Below are positions 52,301 to 62,801 of a stretch of 64,000 nt of DNA, piece after piece. The position numbers and the translations under genes are program-made. The number at the start of each line of letters is the position of its first letter. The stretch's first letter is position 1. The notes beneath the pieces are model-generated. The model was not told the origin of the DNA. It searched no databases and saw only the letters and a list, made by a program, of their open reading frames with translations. The DNA comes from Chrysophaeum taylorii (lineage: Eukaryota > Sar > Pelagophyceae > Pelagomonadales > Pelagomonadaceae), in NCBI GenBank assembly GCA_029834535.1, contig JAQMWT010000348.1, forward strand, positions 62,001 to 126,000. The letters run 5' to 3'.

Positions 52301-52860
52301 ACAAGACCAAGGTCAACGACAGTACCACTCCTTGTGTAACCGACTTCGCCCAGCATGAGATCGATGTGTTGATTCCTAAGTTCGCTTTGCGTGGTGGACG
52401 CGTTCCTGAACCTGTCGTTGAACGTGCCTGTAAGAAGATTCGTTCTCGAGATGCTCATTCAGCCAAGGCTCGTGCTTCTCGCCGGACTCGCGGAGGGCAG
52501 CTCGTGTTCTCACCAGGGGAGTCCTGTGGCGGCAACTCCTGACCGCTAAGGCTTACCCCCCCTCTCTCGAGGCTTGATACCCGTTCAACGGGACACCTTT
52601 CCCGATCTTCTTAGTGACATCATACCTCTCTCTTGTGAGAAGCATTCTTGCTGTATTCTTGTAGTTTCCTTGCTATCATATTCCATCTCTCCATCTTGTT
52701 GAGAGGCTTGGTGAGCGTGAGCAAGGTGTGTGGCGAGCATACCCGACCCCGAGTCCGTGTTTTCCTCGTTCAGTGAGGTCTAGGGCGAGTCGGTGAGTAC
52801 CCCCTTTGTCACCCGGGGGTCAGGAAGGTTTTTTTTTTCTGTGCCGCCATACAGGCGAAG
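46330..52860 (+). mobile_element. Fossil Ty3/gypsy-like LTR retrotransposon
   Basis: Parts recognised are a Gag-like region (about 47.5-49.0 kb, with a coiled coil and a conserved W-rich block), an integrase zinc finger and core (about 50.9-51.6 kb; RLYHDTPLNGGHMGRQS, LPQRIRTDNGKEFVN, YHAQANPAERVNRF) and a GPY/F-like C-terminus (WGGPFVILERLSPVTYRIES). The leftmost ~430 bp (about 46.33-46.76 kb) is an inverted partial copy of its own 3' coding end (about 52.30-52.55 kb). It is broken, with several breaks. The good preservation of protein motifs suggests it is younger than the copia fossil. Confidence 0.7.
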
Positions 52861-53283
52861 AGAGGACGGGCCCCGCCCGTAGGTCGTACGCAGGCTGCCG
52901 CCGGACGTATGTGCGACGAAGGGTCTGTTTGTCTTTAAATGTCGACTGCTAAGAGGGGGGTGTGTGTGGGGAGCATGAAGGATGTGGGTGGGTTTGTGGG
53001 GTAGGAGGGATGTGCCTGACGGGCGGAGATAAGTACGCGGGACCTAGTCGTGCGTTTGTCTTTAAATGTCGAGAGGGGTGTGTGTGTGGGGGGGGCATGA
53101 AGGCTGTGTGTGTGTTTGTCTTTAAATGTCGACTGCTAAGAGGGGGGTGTGTGTGGGAGCGTGTTTGTCTTTAAATGTCGACTGCTAAGAGGGGGGGGTG
53201 TGTGGGGAGCATGAAGGATGTGGGTGGGTTTGTGGGGTAGGAGGGATGTGCCTGACGGGCGGAGATAAGTACGCGGGACCTAG
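52861..53283 (+). repeat. Right flank of the nest: repeated GT-rich units
   Basis: It contains four copies of a TTTGTCTTTAAATGTCGA unit, usually followed by CTGCTAAGAGG and (GT)n, and two copies of GATGTGCCTGACGGGCGGAG. The same units occur inverted on the left (42.65-42.76 and 43.46-43.65 kb). No coding content was seen. Confidence 0.65.
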
Positions 53284-54309
53284 TCCCACGATTCAGGGTA
53301 AGTTAGTTAGTTAGACCAGGTAGGCCCGCGAGTCAGGCATTGATCCTCCAAGCCGTCTAGTCCCACGATACAGGGTAAGGACCAGGTAGGCCCGCGAGTC
53401 AGGCATTGATCCTCCAAGCCGTCTACGGCGACCTCGCAGACTATTTTCACGACCCGCGGCGGCTCTTTCGGCGCGACATTCTCACGCCCCGTCGAAACGA
53501 TGTTGTCGATGCTGACAACGCGCGCATGACCGCGGCCTTTTTTTCCCGGAGACGAGGCGTCGGAGTTCTTTTCGGCCGACTAGATTGGGTCGGAAGACGA
53601 CGCCTCGCTCTCAAGAGTCGAGTTTTGAACTCCCTGACAACCAACGGCATGCTGACTTTGATCGCGAGCTTAAAGTCTTCGCAACCTCGACCCGTCGCGC
53701 GGCCACTGCAACGGCACCCGATACATCATCGATAGTGTCGTGTCACCGAGGCTCCTCCAACCTGTATCCCTCAAGCCCCACCGACGCCAAACGATCAACA
53801 AGAGCCAGAGGCAGACGCCCCGCGAGGTCGGCGTCCTCTTGCCCAAGCCCGTCTTCTGCCACGTCCAGCTGCTCTACGTGGCTCTCTGTCGATCGGCAAC
53901 CCCGAGGATATGCTCTTCTGAGTCGACGACTCCACCCTACCCCACACGTGCTGCGCAATACCGATAAGCCCCCTCCCGGCGTCTACACGCGCACTATAGG
54001 TGAACTTACTGGGACAAGGTGAACTTACTTACTGAGGTTAGAGATTGGGACTAGGTGAAATTAGGGACCAGGTGAGCTTACTGAGACCAAGTGTGAACTT
54101 GCTGGGGGTTTTAGAGTAAACTCAAAGGTTAGCGGCGTGTGCGGATCGAAGCGCCTTAGATTGGCGGAGGCGAGAGCGACGAGCTCGAAGGAGTGGGTGT
54201 GAGCTAGGTGAACTTACTGACCAGGTGAACTTTTATGAAACTTACTGGGACCAGGTGAACTTACTGGGGTTAGAGATTTGGACTAGGTGAACTTACTGGC
54301 CTGCACTTG
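53284..54309 (+). mobile_element. Helitron-like repeat, copy J
   Basis: The 5' end is atypical: CCCACGATTCAGGGTAAG and a partly doubled start replace the TGTC run. The helicase pieces and 3' minisatellite are as usual, with a CTG insertion in the PVFCHVQL-coding part. It ends CCTGCACTTG before T at 54310, only 24 bp upstream of the glycosyltransferase ATG. It mirrors copy G on the other side of the nest. Confidence 0.75.
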
Positions 54310-54333
54310 TAATTATTAACGCCGACGACGACG

Positions 54334-56594
54334 ATGGTCGCCGCCGCCTTGTCGATCGCGCTCCACGCGCAGTCCAAGTCGCAACTCCACGGGTGGGTCG
54401 CGGGCTCGGAGATCACGACCCTCGGGCTCGCCAAGGCACTGCGACGCCGCTCGGACGTCCAGCACGTCGAGATCTTCGCACCCTTCGCATATGGCGGCCT
54501 CGCGAAACGACAATGGGACATCCTGTTGATCGAGGGCTACTCGGGCCCCGCGACGCGCGTGATTCGCGAGGTGAGACGCGCCAACGGCTTGGCGAGAGTC
54601 CTACACTGGTGTCTCGACACGTACCCCGCTTTACGAGCCGTCGCGGCGCTGCCCGTCGACGGCTTCATCACCAACTCGCGCCTCCTCGCGAGCCGGGGCT
54701 TTGAAAAGGCTGCCGAGATCCTCGGGGAGACGGCTTCGCCCTGGTACGCCGTCGCCGACGCCCTCCCGCGCGCCTTCGTGGCCTTGGGCGTCGACCCCGA
54801 GCTCCGCTCGGACCAGCCACCATTCTTCTTCTTCGAGCCGGGCCTCGTCGTGTATCTGGGCCAACCGAGCCCCACGAAACGGATTTTGGTGCCCGCCCTC
54901 CTTCGAATTTCCGAGGTCCCGGGCGTCCGCCTCGAGATCTACGGCACGGCCTGGGATCGCGTCGACACGCCCCTGCGGCGATACTGGCGCGGACCTCTCC
55001 CGTCCGATCAGATCTTCTCGCTCTACGCGCGCGCGGCCGTCGTCATCGGGACTACCGAATCCGCACAGCGCCGTCTCGGCATGGTCAACAACCGCGTCTT
55101 CGAGGCCATCGCGACGGCGCGCGCCTTTGTCGCCGTAGAAGAAGCGATCGACGACGAGCTCGAAAGAATTCTCGGAGGAGACGCCATCGCGACCACGCCC
55201 GAAACCGCGGCGGCCGCGGTGGCGAGGGCCCTCAACTCCTCTTCTTGCTCTTCTTGGGGCCCAAGGTCCGCCGTGGACGACGTCCACTCGTACGCGCGCC
55301 GCGCCGACACGATCCTAAACTTCGCGCGCCGGACGACTCCACGACGCGAAAGAATCGTCGCGATATACGACTCGCGCGATAAAGATCTCGAGTGGTGGTT
55401 CGCGTACGTCCCTGCGCTTTCGAGGCTCGGCGTTACCTTTGTCGACGGACGGAACACCCCTCCCGAGGCGGCCTGGTGCGTCGGCGCTGCTCTTGTTATC
55501 TCCCGCGGCGAAATCGCGAAAAATTTTCCGTGCGAAACCGCCAGCGGCGGCCGAGGCGAGCCCCGCGACCTCCCAAAACTCCTGCTGGGGGACTCCTGCG
55601 ACCCGGCCTTCGACGTTGTCGTGCGCTACGCGCCTCGTTATAGTAATAATCCATGTGCTGCTCTTCACCCGAATGCCCGAACCGTCCTCGGCCTCGACCT
55701 CGACGCTCTCCGACCCCCCCCCGAATCCGGACGCCGACGCGAGAAACTTGGTCCCACCTTCTTCGACCCCCCGCGACCCGAAGCCCTCCCGGACCTCCTC
55801 TGGACGGTCGCTCAAGTCGAGGCGACTACGCCCTTCACTCTCCTCGCGGCCCTGGCGGCGGGCGCCGTCGCCACCGTTTTTAACAATACCGACCTCGCCG
55901 ACCTCCTCGCCGACGCTACCTCCGGTACGCGCCGCACCACCTTTTTCGCATGCGTGTGTGTGGGGCTTCATCGAGCGGGCTCTTTTGTTCGTTCATTCAG
56001 TTTACCTCTCGTGCGCAGGCGGCGAGCCTCACTTCCGCGCGGCATACTCCCTCGACGTCTTGATAGCCGATCTTCGCGACGCCGTCCGTCTCTTCGCACG
56101 CGCCTGATTTTTTACGCCGCCGCCGCCGCCAGGTCGACGCCGCCCTCGACCCACCGCGCGCCGCCGCCGCCGTCGCCATCATCGAGCCGACAAACGCCAT
56201 CCCGTGTGCGACGACGAATAACGAACGTCGCGTCGTCTGTCGCTTCGAAACCATAGTCGCGCTCACAGCGTTCGTCACGCCCGACGACGGCGTCTGGTGC
56301 GTCCGCGTCAACGGCGTCGAGCTCGCCTGCCAAGGCGACACCAAGGACGTCCTCGACACTTCTTTCGAGTACGTCCTTCTATGCTCGGAGCCACGAACCC
56401 ACCCTTGGGTAATTACTTACTTACTTACTACCGCGCGCAGCTTCGACGACGACGGCGCTGCTGCCTCCGGCGGCGGACCCTCGTTCGTCACACTTCAAGC
56501 AGTTTTGCGCGCGGGACGACCGCCGGCGGACCTCGACGACCTCCGCTTCGTCCGAGCCTCAGACCCGGTCCAGTTGCGAATAGTAGCAAGCTAG
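54334..56594 (+). CDS. CgeB-like glycosyltransferase with a C-terminal beta-domain (multi-exon model)
   Basis: Exon 1 is 54334..55957 and exon 2 starts at 56019 after a 61-nt intron (GTGTGG..GTGCGCAG). Motifs VVYLGQPSPTKRILVPALL (about 170), YWRGPLPSDQIFSLYARAAV (about 220) and RRLGMVNNRVFEAIATARAF (about 250) match the CgeB / Glyco_trans_1_2 group, which uses a nucleotide-sugar donor. Exon 2 can end at a TGA (56105-56107), giving 570 residues. Alternatively, a 49-nt intron (56084..56132, with a weak GTCCGT donor) leads to exons 56133..56368 and 56441..56594, giving 692 residues. These downstream exons look coding (VCRFETIVALTAFVTPDDGV, WCVRVNGVELACQGD) and have no ATG of their own, so I favour the longer form. 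A beta-sandwich tail is inferred. Confidence 0.75.
56369..56440 (+). other. Intron in the glycosyltransferase tail
   Basis: It begins GTACGTCC and ends CGCGCGCAG. Removing it joins DTSFD to FDDDGAAASGG in one frame. It is 72 nt and contains a (TTAC)n run. Confidence 0.6.
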
Positions 56595-56632
56595 TGCCGT
56601 TTCGCCACAGAACCCTCCCTTCTGGACTCATA

Positions 56633-57683
56633 CAAGTGCAGGCCAGTAAGTTCGCCAGTAAGTTCACCTAGTCCCAATCTCTAACCCCAGTAAGTTCACC
56701 TAGTCCCAGTAAGTTCACCTGGTCAGTAAGTTCACCTAGTCCAAATCTCCAACCCCAGTAAGTTCGGCGTAAACCCACTCGTGCTCACACCACTCCTTCG
56801 AGCTCGTCGCTCTCACCTCCGCCAATCTAAGCTGCTTTGATCCGTACACGCCGCTAGCCTTTGCGTTCACTCTAAAAACCCCAGTAAGTTCACTTGATCC
56901 CAGTAAGTTCACCTGGTCACTAAGTTCACCTAGTCCCAATCTCAAACCCCAGTAAGTTCACCTGGTCCCAGTAAGTTCACCTACAGTGCGCGTGTAGACG
57001 CCGGGAGGGGGCTTATCGGTATTGCGCAGCACGTGTGGGGTAGGGTGGAGTCGTCGACTCAGAAGAGGATATCCTCGGGGTTGCCGATCGACAGAGAGCC
57101 ACGTAGAGCTGGACGTGGCAGAAGACGGGCTTCGCCAAGAGGACGCCGACCTCGCGGGGCGTCTAGCCCTGGCTCTTGGTGATCGTTTGGCGTCGGCGGG
57201 CCTTACGGGATACAGGTTGGAGGAGCCTCGGTGACAACGACACGATCGATCATGTATCTGGTACCGTTGCAGTGGCCGTGCGACGGGTCGAGGTTGCGAA
57301 GACTTTAAGCTCGCGATCAAAGTCAGCATGCCGTTGGTTGTCAGGGAGTTGAAAACTCGACTGTAAAGAGCGAGGCGTCGGCTTCCGACCCAACCTAGTC
57401 GGCCGAAAAGAACTCCGACGCCTCGTCTTCGGGAAAAAAAGGCCGCGGTCATGCGCGCGTTGTCAGCATCGACAACATCGTTTCGACGGGGCGTGAGAAT
57501 GGCGCGCTGAAAGAGCCGCCGCGGGTCGTGGAAATAGTCTGCGAGGTCGCCGTAGACGGCTTGGAGGATCACTGTCTGGCTCTCGCGCCTACCTGATCCT
57601 TACTCTCGCGCCTACATGATCCTTACCCTAAATCGAGGGACAAACAAACAGACAGACAAACATCTGTCGATTAGTAGTTAGGA
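56633..57683 (-). mobile_element. Helitron-like repeat, copy K
   Basis: On the minus strand it runs from TCCTAACTAC (57683) to CACTTG (56633), followed by T, and ends 38 bp after the glycosyltransferase stop. One 204-codon frame (56958-57572) crosses most of the helicase part but mixes true and shifted segments. Part of motif VI reads in another frame. Confidence 0.75.
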
Positions 57684-58722
57684 CAAGTGCAGGCCAGTAA
57701 GTTCACCTATCTCTAACCCCAGTAAGTTCACCTGGTCCCAGTAAGTTCACATAGTCCCAATCTCTAACCCCAGTAAATTCGGCGTAAGCCCACTCGTGCT
57801 CACATCCACTCACCCCACTCTCCTTCGAGCTCGTCGCTCTCACCTCCGCCAATCTAAGCTGCTTTGATCCGTACACGCCGCTCGCCTTTGCGTTCACTCT
57901 AAAAACCCCTGTAAGTTCACTTGGTCTCAGTAAGTTCACCTGGTCACTAAGTTCACCTAGTCCCAATCTCAAACCACAGTAAGTTCACCTGGTCCCAGTA
58001 AGTTCACCTACCGTGCGCGTGTAGACGCCGGGAGGGGGCTTATCGGTATTGCGCAGCACGTGTGGGGTAGGGTGGAGTCGTCGACTCAGAAGAGGATATC
58101 CTCGGGGTTGCCGATCGACAGAGAGCCACGTAGAGCTGGACGTGGCAGAAGACGGGCTTGGGCAAGAGGACGCCGACCTCGCGGGGCGTCTGGCCCTGGC
58201 TCTTGGTGATCGTTTGGCGTCGGCGGGCCTTAAGGGATACAGGTTGGAGGAGCCTCGGTGACAACGACACGATCGATCATGTATCTGGTACCGTTGCAGT
58301 GGCCGTGCGACGGGTCGAGGTTGCGAAGACTTTAAGCTCGCGATCAAAGTCAGCATGCCGTTGGTTGTCAGGGAGTTGAAAACTCGACTGTAAAGAGCGA
58401 GGCGTCGGCTTCCGACCCAACCTAGTCGGCCGAAAAGAACTCCGACGCCTCGTCTTCGGGAAAAAAAGGCCGCGGTCATGCGCGCGTTGTCAGCATCGAT
58501 AACATCGTTTCGACGGGGCGTGAGAATGGCGCGCTGAAAGAGCCGCCGCGGGTCGTGGAAATAGTCTGCGAGGTCGCCGTAGACGGCTTGGAGGATCACT
58601 GTCTGGCTCTCGCGCCTACCTGATCCTTACTCTCGCGCCTATCTGATCCTTACCCTAAATCGAGGGACAAACAAACAGACAGACAGACAGACAGACAAAC
58701 ATCTGTCGATTAGTAGTTAGGA
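57684..58722 (-). mobile_element. Helitron-like repeat, copy L
   Basis: On the minus strand it starts TCCTAACTAC after an A (base 58723) and its CACTTG end joins copy K directly. It is very similar to K, sharing the same variants in the helicase part. K and L form a head-to-tail pair flanked by A and T, like A and B. Confidence 0.75.
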
Positions 58723-59072
58723 TACGTTACGTTTAACGAACGTTTCGTGGAATACGCCACGAACCGGCGGCTCAGATGGAATGTCGGATGCACTCGGCGT
58801 CTATGTGGGCCACACGACGAACTATCGGCTAATAAAGTGGGGCGGATCGTGCTCCGTTGCGCGACGTCATCATTCTCCTGGTGGTGTCGACGGTAGCGTC
58901 CAGAACAGCGCCCACCGCGACGCCACTTGCGAGGAGAGAGCCCGCGTCAACGCCGCGTACCGCGCACGCGAGACCACTTTCGGCCACGCCAAGTGCCCCA
59001 CTGAGCGCACCAAAACCGAGCGCTTCAGAAAAATACCACTATGTTTAAGAATACGACCAAGGCGACGACGAA
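58723..59072. other. Short region before the surface-protein gene
   Basis: The frame 58781-59140 is Arg-rich and shows no domain. Either it is upstream leader or the true N-terminus of the surface protein lies here in another exon. No signal peptide was found in any frame. Confidence 0.35.
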
Positions 59073-62000
59073 GTGCCCGGGAGGAGGAACGTCGTCGCGC
59101 AGCAGCGTCGCGCTGCTGCACGACGACTCAATATCGTTGATAATTGCACGCAAACCTATTCAAACACATCGACCTGCAACCGAAGCCTGATCGACTTTGA
59201 AATGTACGATACCTGGGGTGACGGCTGGAACGGCGGGTGCTTCACTATCAACAACTCGGCGTGTTCGAGCTGCGAGGTTGAGGCTGGCACTTTGGATGAT
59301 GATGGCTTCAACGGGACGCGGGCGGTGTGCATCCACTGTGAGGCTCCTGCTGCGTACGAGATCACCGTAACGGCAGGAGAGTACCCCAGCGAGATGTCGT
59401 GGAGGCTTGGAACCTTGGCCGAGGGCAACATCACGTCAGGCCGCCGCTCGTACAGAGTCCGAGACATTTACCTGCCAGCCCACGGGGACACCGAGTGCGT
59501 TACATAGTGTCGAGCCGTCGAGCATGCCGAGTGTTTTACCGCTGATTGCGCCAACGGCTACGCCGAGCTTCACGCCGAGCGTTGAACCGTCAAACACGCC
59601 GAGCGTCTTGCCGCAAATTACGCCGCGGTCCTCGCCGAGCTTAACGCCCAGCATTGGACCGTCGAACACGCCGAGTTTCTCGCCTTCTAGAGACAGCTTC
59701 CCGCCGTCCAGTCAACCTTCACGCGCGCCAAGCCTCTCGCCTAGTAGGCCTCCTACTTCTTATTTGATGCCGTCACTGTTGGCATCGCCATCCGCTTCAC
59801 CATCTACTCAGCCGACCCGAGTACCGACCCAAGTACCATCACTCACGCTAATGGCTACACCTTCGATCGCATCTAATTCTGCACTATCAATGTCTTCCTC
59901 GGCATTACCATCCACTGGGCCGTCCCCTCAGCCGACGCATCTACCAATGGAAGCTCCGAGTCTTTTTGCCGACGGGATTGCCGTTGAGCGTGCCCAGTTC
60001 GGCACCGATTATTTCACCAACCACGAGACCATCCGCGCAGCCCATGTACGTAACGACACCAGCACCGACACTCTTGCCGATGGCGATGTCCGCGACGAGT
60101 GCACCCAACTCTTCCTCATTATTTTCACCCTCGGCGTCGCCATCCACTGGACCCATATCTCAGCCTACAAACGTGCCAACACAAGTTCCGACACCCTTGC
60201 CAACCGCGTTGTCTTTGAACGCGCCTATTTCGGTGCCATCCATGTTACCTTTGGCAATGCCATCCACTGCACCGTCTTATCAGCCCAGGCAAGTACAGAC
60301 CCTAGTACCGTCACACACGCCGACAGCAACCTCATCAATTGCACCTAACTCTGCACCATCAATGTCGCCCTCGGTGTTGCCATCCACTGGACCGTCCGCC
60401 CAGCCTACAAACGTGCCAATGCAATCTCCGACTCTCTCGCCGACGGCCTCGCCCTTGAGCGCACCCAGTTCGGCACCGATTTTGACAACAACCACGCGAC
60501 GATCTGCTCACCCCACGCACGTAACCACAACAGCACTGACACTCTTACCGACGGAAGTGCCAACGAGCGCACCTTACTCTTCCCTATCAATGTCACCCTC
60601 GGCGTCGCTATCCACTGGACCTTTGTCTCAGCCTACAAACGTGCCGACACTAGCTCCGACACCCTCGCCGCCAAAGTTGCCTACAAACGCGCCTATCTCA
60701 TTGGCATCCAAGGTACCTTCGACGCCGCTGTCCACTGGACCGTCTACTCAGCCCGCCCAAGTACCGACCCTAGTACCGTCACTTGCGCCGATGGCAACGC
60801 CATCGATCACACCTAACTCTGCACCGTCAATATCGCCCTCGGTTTTGCCATCTACTGAACCGTCCGCTCAGCTTACAAAGGTGCCAATGCGATCTCCGAC
60901 TCTCGCGCGGACGGCATTGCCATCAAGCGCACCCACTTTGACACCGATTTCATCACCAACCACTAGACCGTCCGCTCAGCCCACACACGTAACGACACCA
61001 ACACCTACACTCTTGCCAATGGCGATACCCTCGAGTGCTCCCAAGTCTTCCCCATCGAAGTCACCATCGGCGCCACCATCCACTGAACCCGCATCTCAAC
61101 CCACAAACGTGCCGACACCAGTACCGACATGCTCGCGGACGGCATTGCCTTCGGAGCTGCCTCTCTCGGCGCCGGCCATATTTCCTTCGGTGTCGCCATC
61201 ATCCATTGGACCGTCTGCTGAGCCCACACATTTTCCAATGCGAGCACCGACTTTCTCGCCGATTACGTCGTTATCGAGCGCGCCTAACACCACGCCATCA
61301 ATTTCCACCTTGGTGTCGCCCTCAAGAGATCCTTCTTCTGTCGCTTCGGCCCTGCCTTCAACCGCACCTTCGTCAACTCCCTCATTTCGTCATTCTTCTT
61401 CCCTTCATCCTTACTGTCGACTCATCCCGCGCCACTCTGCCAACTCACCCTACTTCTTGGCCTTCAACAATGCCGTCAACTGCACCTTCGTCTACACTGT
61501 CGGCTATTCCCTTCACGACGCCGTCTCGAACACCGTCTAAAAACCTGTCGAAAACCATTCACTTTGGATCAACACCGACTCTGATGACATCAACGATCAT
61601 TCCGCTTTCATCACCAACCACCATACCATCTCCGCGGTCCGGTGCGACCTCGCCCTTATCAAGATCTCCAACATCATCTGCTGGGATCTCGACATCTTGG
61701 CTTCCATCTACTTCGCCGACTAGTCACGCGCTCCCTTGTGGTCCCAGTCAGTACCCATTGGAAACCCTGGAGCCAACTAGAGGACCTTCAGCGTCGCAGT
61801 CCTTTGCGCCAAGTGCGAGGAGTGTTGGCTCAAACACTCGAGTCCTTGTTTCGGACCCAACAATGGTGCCATCCTCAACAACAGTGCCAAGTACTGGGTC
61901 ACCCACGGCCGAGATTCGTGTCCCTACAACATTTGTTCCCAGCCAGGGTGAGCCGCAGCCAACGACGCCCTTCCCGATGGTATGCTCAAGTACGTACGTG

Positions 62001-62801
62001 CCAAAGACCGTTGTACCAACAGCCATTTCTCCAACAAATGTTTCGCCATCGACCCTTGTGCCTCAGTCTAGTTTGCCAACAAGTGTGTCGCCGACGATTG
62101 GTGTGCCCATGACTGCTTCGCCAACGACCGTTGTGCCGACGACTGTTTTGCCAACGACCTTGGCCTTATCAACGCCCTTCAAAACAACAGGGCCATCGTC
62201 GTCTATATCCACAGTTTCTCCGAGTCAGGCTCCATCGACACCGAGCTTCACGGACTCACCGGCCGCGAGTTCGCCGATGCAACCGCCTGCGCCTGGTCCA
62301 ACCACCAGCACTACAGCCCAATCACTTGGCCCTACAGCCCAATCACTTGGGGTCATGCCCTTAGTCACATCAACGGCTTGTCCCATGATGATTCCAACAC
62401 CACCCCCCACAACGATTCCAACACCACCTCCCAAGACTACTCCAACAACGCATTCAACACCGATTCCAACAGCGCCCCATAGTAGTATTCCAACACCGCC
62501 TTCCATTGAATCAGCCAGCTACCTTCCATCGAACAGCGATCCAACGAGAATACCTACACACATACATACAAACATCCCGACCGCCAACGACATATAGACA
62601 TCCCCATCTGCGGTGCTGTCGACCGGGTCGGCGCCGACCACTTTTTCGACAATCCTCTTCATGCCGTCCACATCTCCGAGCCGTAGTCCTACTGGGCAAC
62701 GTTCGATTCGCACTGGCACTCCGTCACTAAGCCCGAGCGTGTCACCCACGAGCAGCCCGACCACCCTGAGACTCGCCGTTTATGCCAAGAACGCTGCATA
62801 A
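59073..62801 (+). CDS. Stramenopile-type surface protein: GDGW domain plus Pro/Thr/Ser repeats (frames interrupted)
   Basis: The first domain (about 59130-59460) has MYDTWGDGWNGGCFTI, paired cysteines and EYPSEMSWRLG, the pattern of secreted GDGW-type domains in stramenopiles. About 3.2 kb of PT-rich repeats follow, for example PSTGPSAQPTNVP and PSSAPSSAPS, with a recurring unit of roughly 60-75 residues. The frame moves 0, 1, 2, 0 along the region: near 59460, near 59963-59967 (a run of five T), and near 61400. An in-frame TAG lies at 62595-62597. These could be sequencing errors in low-complexity DNA or true decay. Such proteins are extracellular and often cell-surface or wall-linked. The REJ part at 62.8 kb onward probably belongs to the same gene. 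Confidence 0.6.

Noticed and set aside
56958-57572. 204-codon frame as a possible intact repeat-encoded gene
   Set aside because: It mixes true and shifted helicase segments and differs between copies, so it is not a conserved protein.
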